64,000 nt of DNA from Haloplanus ruber (GTDB lineage Archaea > Halobacteriota > Halobacteria > Halobacteriales > Haloferacaceae). A program made the translations under genes and the position numbers. The stretch's first letter is position 1. Every line of letters starts with the position of its first letter. Below are positions 1-8,471 of the stretch, in pieces. The DNA is taken from the NCBI RefSeq assembly GCF_024494725.1, contig NZ_JANHDK010000002.1, positions 124,001 through 188,000 on the forward strand, given 5' to 3'. The notes under the pieces were generated by a model. That model made no database searches. It had not been told where the DNA came from and was given only the letters and a program-made list of their open reading frames with translations.

Positions 1-1
1 C

Positions 2-199
2 TTCGAGAGGTTCGTTGCGCTGATGACCGTCACGAACGACTCGACGGCCCGTCGAGGTATCAATACAGCACAGACGTCTCAGGCCCGGCAACACCGGCAC
101 CCGCAGACGGCCGAGCTTGCCGGGATTGCCGAACCAGAGACCGTGGACGACGTTTCATACGTCTCACTCTCGACGCGCCACGCATGGCCCTCCAGTTAG
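2..199 (+). CDS. Possible 3' end of an unidentified gene entering from the left edge
   Basis: An open frame runs from the window edge to a TAG at 197-199 and overlaps the start of the next gene by 16 nt. The readable tail is about 65 residues, hydrophilic, with several Thr, Asp and Glu, and matches no family I recognise. An in-frame ATG at 23 would give 58 residues. The other two frames here are closed or Arg-rich. Its real length and start lie outside the window, so it may equally be a chance open frame. Confidence 0.3.
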   Translation, partial: FERFVALMTVTNDSTARRGINTAQTSQARQHRHPQTAELAGIAEPETVDDVSYVSLSTRHAWPSS

Positions 200-921
200 G
201 CCGAGCGATCGGGCGTGGTGCCCGACGTTCGCTCTCGATCAGTGGCATCGTTGCACTCGTGTTGATGATCTGCTATCAGGTCCTGTTTCTCGGATCGTTC
301 AACGCCGTCATCGTAAATCGACTCCCGTCGGAAGTGCAAGCCAACGGCGCCGGAGTCGGCTTCGCACTCCCGCTATCGACCGAGGTTGCAGCCGCGGTGG
401 CCGTACTCGCGCTGTTGTTCGGCATCGGCATCTTTCTCGTGACCGCGCGTCTGTTGTCGCGTGACCTCTCCGCGCTCTCGTCGCTTCCCGGGAACCTGTT
501 TACCCGGCGTATCGGGCGTGCGTTTCTGTCCGCGACCGTTATCAGCGTCGTCCTTGGAGTGGTGATTCCGATTGGGTTCGCGTTTCTCCTCGTCCCCGGA
601 CTGTTTCTCGCCGTGAGCCTCCAGTTCGCACTATTTGCCGTCGCCGTCGAGGACACCGGGGTGGTCGAGGCGTTCCGTCGGAGCTGGGAGCTGGCGAGCG
701 GAAACCGCTGGCGACTGCTCGCACTCGTCGTGTTGTTCGGTGTCGTCGGCGCAATCGGTGGTGCAGTCGGCTCGCTGCTCGCCTTCGTCTCGCCGGCCGC
801 CGGTCAGCTGGCCTCGCTCGTCATCAACTCGACGGTTGTGATCCTCATGTACGGTATCATCGCCGATTCGTTCGTGCAACTGCGCGGCGGCTCAGCGTCC
901 CCGAACAGGTCTCTCGCCTGA
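184..921 (+). CDS. Haloarchaeal polytopic membrane protein (245 aa)
   Basis: The protein is mostly hydrophobic. Membrane segments are visible near residues 20-45, 62-85, 115-150, 175-205 and 208-228, separated by short basic loops. The middle carries a sequence like VEAFRRSWELASGNRWRLL, the amphipathic loop typical of the glycerophosphodiester-phosphodiesterase-like membrane domain proteins common in haloarchaea. No catalytic motif is visible, so no enzymatic function is claimed. A TATA-like GTTTCATA at about -30 fits a leaderless ATG. The downstream neighbour is a convergent histidine kinase, so the gene is probably monocistronic. Confidence 0.75.
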   Translation: MALQLGRAIGRGARRSLSISGIVALVLMICYQVLFLGSFNAVIVNRLPSEVQANGAGVGFALPLSTEVAAAVAVLALLFGIGIFLVTARLLSRDLSALSSLPGNLFTRRIGRAFLSATVISVVLGVVIPIGFAFLLVPGLFLAVSLQFALFAVAVEDTGVVEAFRRSWELASGNRWRLLALVVLFGVVGAIGGAVGSLLAFVSPAAGQLASLVINSTVVILMYGIIADSFVQLRGGSASPNRSLA

Positions 922-955
922 GTCCGTCGGGTGCGGACGGCATCCACCGCGGCCC

Positions 956-2617
956 CTAGCTTACCCGGTCGTAGAGGCGAACCGTGACGACGCTGCCTTG
1001 GGGGTCGTTTTCCCGAAACTGAAGGTCGCCTCCCAACTGGGTAACCGCCCAGTTGACGAACCAGAGTCCGATACCGTGGCCGTGTTCGAGTTGTGTTTCG
1101 GTCCCGGCGGCGAGGATATCCTGTTCTCGCTCGGGGAGTCCGGGGCCGTCGTCCGCGACGGAAAGTTCGACCGTCTCGTCCGACACCTCCCGGACGGTGA
1201 CTTCGACACGCGGCGAGTCCGTCGTGGTGTGTTCGAGTGAGTTTTCGACCAACTCGGAGAGCACCTGTCGCAGGACAGCGCGGTGAGAGGCGATCACCAC
1301 CTTGTCGGGGCAGACGAGCGAGATGGTGGCCGAATCGTCCTCGGATCGAACCCGGTCGACGACGGTGTTCGCGACGTCGGTCAGATCGACCGATTCCGGT
1401 GTGCCGGTGCGCTCGGTCATGACAGTCTCCGCCTCTCTGACCTTTTCGCTCAGTTCCAGAAGACTAGTGGTGCCCTCTCGAATGCCGGTCCGTACGTCGT
1501 CGTCGGCGACGTGGTCGGCGTACGCGAGCACGACATCGAGGTCGTTTCGCACGTTGTGTCGGAGGATGCGGTTGAGCACTGCGAGTCGCTGTTCTCTGGT
1601 CTCCCGGTCGGTGATGTCGCGGAAGAGCACGGTTCTGGCAACGGGGTTGTCCGCGTCATCGGGCGTGGCTGCGTCGACGGCGGAGACGCTGAACTGGAAC
1701 CGGCGGCGGCCCTTCGACGTCCGAAGCCCGACCGTTCCCGTCGCTCCCGTGGGGAATTCGGTTCCGTCGAGTCCGTCGATGACCGACCGGACTGGCTCGC
1801 CGATGATCCGCTCCGCGGAGCCGTCGAACAGTTCTGTCGCTGCCTCGTTGACGTCGAGGACGTGATCGTCCCAGTCGAGGACGACGAGCGCCTCCTGTAG
1901 GGTTTCGACCACGCGTGTCCGCGCGACGTAGTCGGCTTTCGGGAACCCGGTCATCACCGGATATCGTCGTATCGAAGCGGTCAGCAATACGCCCGACAGG
2001 AGTAGTCCGAACGTCGAGCCGTCGACCGGCTGGGTACTGTCCGCGACAAGCGTGAGGAGGGTCGGAGCCGCGACGCTGGACGCCAGCAGAACGATTTGTG
2101 TGCTCGAAACGCGCGGATGGCCCCAACTGAGGTCGATCAGGAGATACGTCGCATACAGGGAATACAGGAGCAGGGAGAGCCCGTACAGGATCGTCCACCC
2201 GAGCGCAAGCCCGATCACCGGCCCGACGACCGACTTGGAGGCATCACTAGTGAGGGTAATCCCGCCGATCACCAGCGGCAACACGATGCCTGACAGCAGG
2301 CCGATCCGTTTCCGTGTCGTCATCCGCCCGTGACCGGCATAGCTGAGTGCGTAGACGATCCAAGCGATGGGCAGAAACGAGAAGGTACCGAACCGCGCGA
2401 TATCGAAAAACGGTTCGAGGACTTTCACGCCCGTCGCGCCGATGATCGTGGCGCCAAGTGCAAAGACCGCCCAGAGGGTCAGCGTGGTTACGAGTAGTAG
2501 AAACGGGTCCGCGTTGGGTTGTTCTCTGGAGTCGTAGGCCCGCCACGTCGTCCACAGTAGAAGCGCCGATGCCAGCGCATCGAGCACCAACGTTGTGAGT
2601 GTCGTGGCGAGACTCAC
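956..2617 (-). CDS. Membrane histidine kinase: 7TM sensor, PAS, HisKA-like, HATPase (553 aa)
   Basis: This is a sensor kinase that should autophosphorylate on His354 and pass phosphate to a receiver protein. Residues 1-220 hold about seven membrane helices, as in the N-terminal 7TM sensor domain of archaeal kinases. A PAS domain follows (about 235-340). The phosphoacceptor helix has the haloarchaeal form ILRHNVRN instead of the bacterial SHELRTP. The ATPase domain shows the N box around Asn459 (ENSLEHT), G1 DDGPGLP (489-495) and G2 GHGIGLW. The start is GTG. No response regulator is adjacent; the nearest is at 6.2 kb. The signal sensed cannot be read from sequence. Its kinase core resembles that of the next kinase at 3.1-5.0 kb. 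Confidence 0.9.
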   Translation of the reverse strand: MSLATTLTTLVLDALASALLLWTTWRAYDSREQPNADPFLLLVTTLTLWAVFALGATIIGATGVKVLEPFFDIARFGTFSFLPIAWIVYALSYAGHGRMTTRKRIGLLSGIVLPLVIGGITLTSDASKSVVGPVIGLALGWTILYGLSLLLYSLYATYLLIDLSWGHPRVSSTQIVLLASSVAAPTLLTLVADSTQPVDGSTFGLLLSGVLLTASIRRYPVMTGFPKADYVARTRVVETLQEALVVLDWDDHVLDVNEAATELFDGSAERIIGEPVRSVIDGLDGTEFPTGATGTVGLRTSKGRRRFQFSVSAVDAATPDDADNPVARTVLFRDITDRETREQRLAVLNRILRHNVRNDLDVVLAYADHVADDDVRTGIREGTTSLLELSEKVREAETVMTERTGTPESVDLTDVANTVVDRVRSEDDSATISLVCPDKVVIASHRAVLRQVLSELVENSLEHTTTDSPRVEVTVREVSDETVELSVADDGPGLPEREQDILAAGTETQLEHGHGIGLWFVNWAVTQLGGDLQFRENDPQGSVVTVRLYDRVS

Positions 2618-3054
2618 CGTTCGATGCCTCGGACTACGGGCTGGCTGTCGTGCCGGTGAAGACGACAGTTGTTGTGTGGTTCACTTTCGGAACGTGGAGG
2701 GCCAACGTGCGAGGGAACGCACGATCAGCGATGACCGTCGGTCGGGGCTTGGGGATGTCGATCACCCGCGGAGAGATCGGGCATGCGAGTCGTGACACTT
2801 GACAGTAATAACTGGACGCCCACTGTCTCGCGCTCGGAAACTGATCGAAGTGGGACGTCCCACCGTGTGGTGTGTCGAACGGAGTGGCCGCCGGCACAGA
2901 ATGTGCTTCGACCGACGCGTAGATAGGCTGGGTTCGGTGCGCGTCCGACTGCTAGCCGAGGGGGCGACGGCTCACACGACGCCGCGAACGTGATCGGTCG
3001 GTGGGAACTGACAGGCGTGTTTCTTATTATCGTCCTCCGAAAACGTGGCCGTGA
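2618..3054. other. Intergenic region between two divergent histidine kinase genes
   Basis: The 437 nt separate two divergently transcribed kinase genes. A TATA-like TTCTTATTATCG lies about 27 nt before the ATG at 3055 and is the likely promoter of the rightward kinase. No clear TATA element is visible in the first 100 nt upstream of the leftward kinase. I see no tRNA, repeat or convincing ORF. Confidence 0.5.
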
Positions 3055-4971
3055 ATGGACAGTAAGGGCTTTCTGCCGGAAGTGATCCGCTCACGGTACG
3101 CGGTGAAGCTCTTTGCTGTCTCGTTGCTCATTACCGCCGTTATCGTCGCCGGCGGGACGGCGATTGCAAGTCAGGTCTCCGACCGAGTCACGGAAGAACA
3201 GTTAGACTCGGTCGAAGCCAACGCGGAACTCGAAGCAGAGAGTCTCGCTCGGTGGTTCGAGGGAGAACAGGAGTCGATTCGGCTGTTATCTTCACACCAA
3301 GGCATCGATCCGTCGAATCAGACGCGAACTGAAGCCACCCTTGCCAGAGAGCTGAATCGAACGTCGGACGAACTTGTCAGCCTGCACGTCGTCGAGCGGC
3401 CGACCGAGCAGCCATCGAACGGCACGACAGAACAGGTCGTCGCGAGCAGTGACGATGTGGCCGGCGAACCCCTGGCTGCGACCGCGATTGACTGGGGACA
3501 GACGGCGTCCAACGAGGAGGTGGTGTTCCGGTTTGGCGACACGGCGGATACCCTCATCTCGTGGGTCTATCTGGATGACGGCAACATGTCGGTCGCGATT
3601 GCCTCACCGACGCGCGATGGAGAGCACGTGTTGATCGGCGAGTACCACCCTAGCACGCGGGTCGCGGCGGCAGCCGACGCGGCCAACGGCACGAGCACCG
3701 TCGTTCTCGGCGGCGTGAGTGGGTACGTCATGTTCGAGAAGAACAGTCCAAACGAGTTTCGTCCGTACAAGGGCGAATCGACCGTTACCGAGGTCGAATC
3801 CCGAATCGAGGAGCGACCGACGCAGTTCACGCCGATCAGCGGTGCCGAACTGGATGAGACGGAGGTGAGAGGGTACCACAGCGTCCCGAGCGACGGAGTC
3901 AACTGGGTCGTCGTCAAGGAAGTTCCCAAGTCGACGGCGCTCGCGGTGACCAACCAGGTCCAGGCCGATCTGACTGGACTGATCGGACTCACCATCGGCG
4001 GCTTCGTACTGATCACCGCGATGATCCACTTCGGGCCGATCAGTTCGATCAGACGGCTGTCGCGTCAGGCGGAAGCGGTCGCCGAAGGGGATCTGACGGC
4101 CGAGATTCCGGATGGAAACCGGAGCGACGAGGTCGGACAGCTCAGCACCAGTCTTCACAGAACGAAGGCGTATATCGAGACGATCACCGCACAGGCCGAA
4201 AAGATCGCCCGTCGGGAGTTCGACGACACGGCAATCGGCGAGGAGATTCCGGGACCCGTCGGGGAGGCGATGGCCGATATGCGTGATGATCTCGAGCAGT
4301 TCGTCGAGGAACGCGAACAGCGCGAGCAGCGCCTCGAAGTGTTCAACCGACTGCTCAGACACAACCTCCGGAATCAACTCGACGTCATCAGAAGCCACAC
4401 AGAGCAGCTAGCCGACCGAACGGAGGGCGACGATGTCGAGGCCGTCTTGGCGGCAACGGACCAGTTGGCGTCGATTGGCACTCGTGCCCGACGGATCGAC
4501 CACCTGATGACCCGTGATCCCGACCCGGAGACGGTTGATCTCACGGTCGTAGTTCCCGATCTGCTCTCGCAGATCGAATCCGACGACAGTACCGTCGACA
4601 CGGAGTTCCCACCGACGGCGACACTCTGGACCGACGCCGAGATTCTACGAACGGCGCTGACTAGCCCGTTAGAAAACGCAGTGAGATACGCGGAGACCAG
4701 TGTCACTGTCTCGATACGGCCGATAGCCGACGGGTACAGTATCGCGATCAGCGACGACGGCGCCGGGATTCCAGCGGCCGAACTCGAATCGCTGGCGGCC
4801 GGAACGGAGAGCCCGCTCCAACACGGCCGGGGACTCGGGCTCTGGCAACTCAGATGGGGGGTCGACGCACTCGGTGGTGACCTCTCGTTCGAAACCGAGG
4901 ACGGCACGACAGTCACGATAACGCTCACCGATCTCACGGATCGAACCGAGAGTGGGAAACAGGTCGAATAG
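3055..4971 (+). CDS. Membrane histidine kinase with extracytoplasmic sensor and HAMP (638 aa)
   Basis: The order of parts is TM1 (about 17-38), a roughly 260-residue extracellular sensor region of Cache-like length, TM2 (about 305-325), a HAMP linker (about 325-380), a coiled segment (405-430) and the kinase core. The phosphoacceptor is His436 in LLRHNLRNQLDV. The ATPase domain has the N box at Asn541, G1 DDGAGIP and G2 GRGLGLW. The TM-sensor-TM-HAMP layout suggests that an extracellular ligand drives the kinase. No receiver gene is adjacent, so it is an orphan kinase here. The ATG is supported by a TATA-like element 27 nt upstream, giving a leaderless start. Confidence 0.92.
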   Translation: MDSKGFLPEVIRSRYAVKLFAVSLLITAVIVAGGTAIASQVSDRVTEEQLDSVEANAELEAESLARWFEGEQESIRLLSSHQGIDPSNQTRTEATLARELNRTSDELVSLHVVERPTEQPSNGTTEQVVASSDDVAGEPLAATAIDWGQTASNEEVVFRFGDTADTLISWVYLDDGNMSVAIASPTRDGEHVLIGEYHPSTRVAAAADAANGTSTVVLGGVSGYVMFEKNSPNEFRPYKGESTVTEVESRIEERPTQFTPISGAELDETEVRGYHSVPSDGVNWVVVKEVPKSTALAVTNQVQADLTGLIGLTIGGFVLITAMIHFGPISSIRRLSRQAEAVAEGDLTAEIPDGNRSDEVGQLSTSLHRTKAYIETITAQAEKIARREFDDTAIGEEIPGPVGEAMADMRDDLEQFVEEREQREQRLEVFNRLLRHNLRNQLDVIRSHTEQLADRTEGDDVEAVLAATDQLASIGTRARRIDHLMTRDPDPETVDLTVVVPDLLSQIESDDSTVDTEFPPTATLWTDAEILRTALTSPLENAVRYAETSVTVSIRPIADGYSIAISDDGAGIPAAELESLAAGTESPLQHGRGLGLWQLRWGVDALGGDLSFETEDGTTVTITLTDLTDRTESGKQVE

Positions 4972-5085
4972 CACCGCTCGCACGGCCCTGTTGCTGGCCC
5001 GTCCTCGCGAATCGGTCACTCGGTCGTCGGCGTCCGTCGCCGAAACGGGGCGGGCCGGGGAGTGTGGGCCGACCGCCGTTGTCCG

Positions 5086-5463
5086 TCACGGTGACTGCTC
5101 GGTGGTCCCGAACTGGACGACGAGTTTCTCGGCGGTGAGCGCGTAGACGGTCATCTCTCTGCCCTTGACGGAGTACCACGCGTCGACCGGTTTGACGAGG
5201 TCGTTTTCCTCGAGTCGCTGGAGGTGGTGGTGGACGTTCTGTATCGACGTATCGACGATGTCCGCAATCTCGGAGGTCGTCTTCGGGTCGCCGTCTAGCG
5301 CCCCTAGGATCGCCTGTGCCGTCCCCGACGACAGCGCTTGGAGGGCATCTTCCTGAGAGTCACTGGAGACGGTGAGGTTCGTTCGCTCGTGTGGGCTATA
5401 CTCGACGTGACTCTGGCGTGGAAAGGCACTCGTCATCGTCCGTACCAGTAGTGTCGCACCCAT
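5086..5463 (-). CDS. ArsR-like winged-helix transcriptional regulator (125 aa)
   Basis: This is a small DNA-binding protein. Residues 35-85 form a winged helix with a recognition helix around SIQNVHHHLQRLEENDLV, typical of haloarchaeal ArsR/HTH_20 regulators. The C-terminus continues as the wing (SVKGREMTVYAL) and ends shortly after, so there is no ligand-binding domain. The first ATG is at 5463; a second in-frame ATG at 5436 would shorten it by nine residues. A TATA-like TCTATACAA lies around 5519-5526, implying a short 5' leader. It sits between kinases and other regulators and may act as a local regulator, but targets are unknown. Confidence 0.82.
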   Translation of the reverse strand: MGATLLVRTMTSAFPRQSHVEYSPHERTNLTVSSDSQEDALQALSSGTAQAILGALDGDPKTTSEIADIVDTSIQNVHHHLQRLEENDLVKPVDAWYSVKGREMTVYALTAEKLVVQFGTTEQSP

Positions 5464-5702
5464 ACCCTCTGTAATCGGTGGCTACCAATGCAGACGCCCC
5501 GGGGAGCGGCGATCTAGTTGTATAGAGTGCGTCCTCGGCGACGGGCGGCGTGACATTCCGGCGGGACGTCTGTCCGAACGCTGTGGAGCCACGACCGAAC
5601 AGGTCTGGAAGGATCGACGCGGGGTCAACATCCGAGAGACTCGCCTGACTCGGCTATCGGGGGCCGGTCGTGGGATGGAGGCCCGATCCGTAAGCGGCAG
5701 AA

Positions 5703-6050
5703 TCAGTCCGCGGCGTCGACCGTGACCTCAATGCCATCGCCGAGGGAGATGGAGAGAGACGTAGCCACGGACTCGAACCGTTCCTTGTGATGTCCATCGT
5801 CGCAGAGCATCATCTCGGTGCGAACGAGGCCCGCCTCACGAAGGTCGTTGAGGCGGCGGTATGCCGTCGCGCGGGAGACGTTCGCTGCCTCGGCGACCCC
5901 ACGACCGCTTCGTGGCTGCTCCGTGATCGTACGGTACACGCGGCGAGTGTATTCGTCTCCGAAGAGTTCGAACAGTTCAGTCGCCGAGAGGTCGATATCC
6001 GCCGTCCACTCGGGTTGTTGCTTCGGCTTTTGGGTCGAGGTAACCGACAT
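5703..6050 (-). CDS. Winged-helix transcriptional regulator (115 aa)
   Basis: This small regulator is divergent from the response regulator at 6202. Residues 22-85 contain a winged helix: FELFGDEYTRRVYRTI, then a turn and recognition helix VSRATAYRRLNDLREAGLV. This is the HTH_20/ArsR type widespread in haloarchaea. The short C-terminal tail is an acidic beta-rich wing (SLGDGIEVTVDA). It is distinct from the regulator at 5.1-5.5 kb and shares only the fold. The 151-nt divergent gap to the response regulator makes co-regulation plausible, but no operator is obvious. Confidence 0.82.
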   Translation of the reverse strand: MSVTSTQKPKQQPEWTADIDLSATELFELFGDEYTRRVYRTITEQPRSGRGVAEAANVSRATAYRRLNDLREAGLVRTEMMLCDDGHHKERFESVATSLSISLGDGIEVTVDAAD

Positions 6051-6201
6051 ACGTCTACGAGAACGCCGTCCATACTGGATATCGGGGCTAAGTATGCAGA
6101 CCGCACAGCGATCGACACTCTAGGAGTGCAGATGCTCTGTCTCGAAGAAGCTCACCAGTTATGTAGCTCCGGACTCGACAACGTGTAACTACCCGAGACA
6201 G

Positions 6202-6777
6202 ATGTCCGGAAACGATAGTGCGGCGGTGCGGACGCTCGTCGTCGACGACGAACAGGAGGTGGCAGACGCGTATGCATTGCGACTGCGGGGCTACTGCGAC
6301 GTCGAGACGGCATACAGTGGCGAAACCGCGCTTTCCGCAGTCGCGGAGACGTCGGTGGATATCGTCCTGCTGGATCGCCATATGCCGGGGATGTCCGGCG
6401 ACGACGTGCTGTCGGAACTGGTCGAGCGTGGATACGACGGACGGGTTGTCATGGTGACCGCGGTCGATCCCGGGATCGAAGTACTCGATATGCCGTTCGA
6501 CGACTATCTCTGCAAGCCGGTCGACCGCGAGGATGTCCGTGCGGTTGTCGATCAACAGCGACGAATCCTCGCCTACGAAACGCTCGGGAAGTATTTCAGT
6601 GCCGAGGCCAAGCGAGCGGTGCTCGAAACCGAGCTAACTCCCAAGAAGCACCGCGAGCACGAACGATTTGTCGAGGTGACCGAGCGGGCGGAACGACTCG
6701 AAGCCAAGGCCAGACGCCTACTGGCGGACGAGGACATCTTCGCTCAGTTCGACGAGATCAACCGCGGGGAGATGTGA
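6202..6777 (+). CDS. HalX-type response regulator (191 aa)
   Basis: The N-terminal receiver domain (about 9-118) has the acidic pair Asp15/Asp16, the phosphoacceptor Asp58 in VLLDRHMPG, Thr86 and Lys105 (CKP). The C-terminal half (about 125-188) is a charged helical HalX domain, the output region found fused to receivers in haloarchaea; it has no classical DNA-binding motif. It is the only receiver protein in this island, so it is the natural but unproven partner for one or more of the three kinases nearby. It is divergent from the winged-helix gene at 5703-6050. Confidence 0.9.
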   Translation: MSGNDSAAVRTLVVDDEQEVADAYALRLRGYCDVETAYSGETALSAVAETSVDIVLLDRHMPGMSGDDVLSELVERGYDGRVVMVTAVDPGIEVLDMPFDDYLCKPVDREDVRAVVDQQRRILAYETLGKYFSAEAKRAVLETELTPKKHREHERFVEVTERAERLEAKARRLLADEDIFAQFDEINRGEM

Positions 6778-6860
6778 CGACCGGTCGCGCCACGACGAGC
6801 GGTCGATGAGGGAGCGAGGCCCTGCGTACAGTCGGAGGCACTGGGACCTGCGAGGGCACC

Positions 6861-8405
6861 TCACTCTCTCTCGGACGGCACACGCTCGTCGAGATAGGCG
6901 TCCAGAAGCTTCCGCTGGCCGGCACGCAGGTGATGGAGCAGCGTCGATCCCGTGATATCCAGTGACGCAGCGACTTCTTCGGCCGTGCTTCCCCGAGGCG
7001 ACTCGAAGTAGTCGGCGAAGTAGGCGGTTCGGAGGACGGTCCGCTGTCGCGGCGTCAGCCGTTCGTCCAGTTCGTCACGGAACTCACGAGCGGTCGTGAC
7101 AGACCGGTTCCGTTCCTCCTTGGCGACGAACTCGGCGTCGTACTCCCGGCCGACGGTCTCCACGATACGGCGGACGTCACCGTCCGGGGGCAGGTCCACG
7201 ACGAGACGCCCCGTCCCGTCGTCGAAGCTAGCACGCCGGACGGTGCCGCCGAGCGAGGAGATGGCGAGTAGCGGAGTCGACCCGCGGACGGTGAGTTCGA
7301 CGCGCCCACCGGACTCGGATTCGCGGATGACTCGCGTCCGCTCGATTGGTGTCACCCCCGCAGTCTCGTGATCGATGCGGTCGATGCCGTCGCCGTCGAT
7401 AGAGACGAAACATAACAGCGCGTCGTCGGCCTGTGGCACCAAGCCCTCCAGTGTCAACGCCGAATCGAGCGACTGACTCAGCCGCGCCAGCACCGACCCG
7501 TCGCCGAGTTCGAAGGTGATCTCTGCGACGCTATCCGAAAGCAGCAGGTTCCGATTTCGAACCGCGGTGACCGCGAACCCAGCGACCTCACCCAGCGTCT
7601 CGAAGCTTGCCCGCTCTCGTTCGGAGAACGCTTCGGTACCACTCGCATAGACGCCGACCACCCCGTGGACGTTCGGCCCGTAGACGACTGGAATGCTCAA
7701 GACGGACTGGACGCCGTCGGCAAAGCCAGCCGTCCGGACCGGATCGGGAACGGCGGAACTGTCGGTGAGTGGCTGGACAGCCTGGAGTCGGCCGTCGTCG
7801 ATTGCACGCTCCTCGGGCGTCGTCATCGTCTCGTCGGCGGCCGCGTCACGGACGGCTTCGAAGAGTTCGCCGGTCGCCCCCGCGACGGCCCGAACGACGA
7901 CATCGTCGGCTCCCACGTCGCGTTCGCCAACCCACGCGAACTCGTACAGATCGGTCTCACCGAGTCCCCGACAGATCGTTTCGGCGATTTCCTCACGCGA
8001 GGTGGCATCGACGAGTGCCGCGAGGATGTCCGAACGGACGTGGTCGATAAGCTCCGTTCGCTCGCGCTCTTGTCGGAGTTGTTCGAGAGACCGCTTCTCG
8101 CGGGTTCGCTCTGTCACGTCCCGGAGATAGACCGTTCCCCCCTCGTCTGGCGCGACGACCGAGACAGCAAGCCACCGATCCAAGTGGGGGTAATACTCCT
8201 CGAACTCCGTCTCGGTGACGGAGTCACCGCCGAATGCGGCCAAGAGGGTGTCGTCGACAGATCGCGGAAACACGTCCGCAAGCGCCTCTCCAGCCGGATC
8301 TGTGGCGTCGGTGAGCGTCTGAGCGACCTCGTTGCTGTCCAATACGACCCCCTCGGCAGAGACGGCGAGAACGCCAATCGGTGCCCGGTGGAGTCGCTCA
8401 TCCAT
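6861..8405 (-). CDS. Bat-type PAS/GAF/HTH transcriptional regulator (514 aa)
   Basis: The gene belongs to the bacterioopsin-activator-like family. A PAS domain occupies about residues 5-95, followed by a coiled linker (TRERTREKRSLEQLRQ-type), a GAF domain (about 130-290), a roughly 150-residue Bat-specific region and a C-terminal helix-turn-helix (LTPRQRTVLRTAYFADYFES, then EEVAASLDITGSTLLHHL). It should be a cytosolic transcription regulator responding to a small ligand or redox state through PAS/GAF. It follows the kinase at 8472-9593 in the same direction with a gap of about 66 nt, so the two may be cotranscribed. A GTG at 8432 would add nine residues; the ATG at 8405 fits the family better. 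Confidence 0.88.
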   Translation of the reverse strand: MDERLHRAPIGVLAVSAEGVVLDSNEVAQTLTDATDPAGEALADVFPRSVDDTLLAAFGGDSVTETEFEEYYPHLDRWLAVSVVAPDEGGTVYLRDVTERTREKRSLEQLRQERERTELIDHVRSDILAALVDATSREEIAETICRGLGETDLYEFAWVGERDVGADDVVVRAVAGATGELFEAVRDAAADETMTTPEERAIDDGRLQAVQPLTDSSAVPDPVRTAGFADGVQSVLSIPVVYGPNVHGVVGVYASGTEAFSERERASFETLGEVAGFAVTAVRNRNLLLSDSVAEITFELGDGSVLARLSQSLDSALTLEGLVPQADDALLCFVSIDGDGIDRIDHETAGVTPIERTRVIRESESGGRVELTVRGSTPLLAISSLGGTVRRASFDDGTGRLVVDLPPDGDVRRIVETVGREYDAEFVAKEERNRSVTTAREFRDELDERLTPRQRTVLRTAYFADYFESPRGSTAEEVAASLDITGSTLLHHLRAGQRKLLDAYLDERVPSERE

Positions 8406-8471
8406 GGGTGGAACCACCGCGTTGGGCCGCACGTTCGTTCTCGGTCATCGTCGTAGGGTCGACCATCGGCG

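Noticed and set aside
2617-2721. A 34-codon frame ending in GTGA overlap with the first kinase
   Set aside because: There is no TATA-like element before its GTG, so unlike the other two cases nothing beyond the overlap supports it.
2634-2897. 87-codon frame upstream of the first kinase on the minus strand, with a TATA-like CCTATCT at -27 from a GTG
   Set aside because: The product has very few acidic residues and is Pro/Thr-rich, unlike haloarchaeal proteins, and resembles nothing known.
8391-8440. A 16-codon frame overlapping the Bat-type gene start, similar to the two leader ORFs
   Set aside because: Its stop does not form the ATGA overlap, and no TATA element is at the correct distance; the gene is probably cotranscribed with the kinase.
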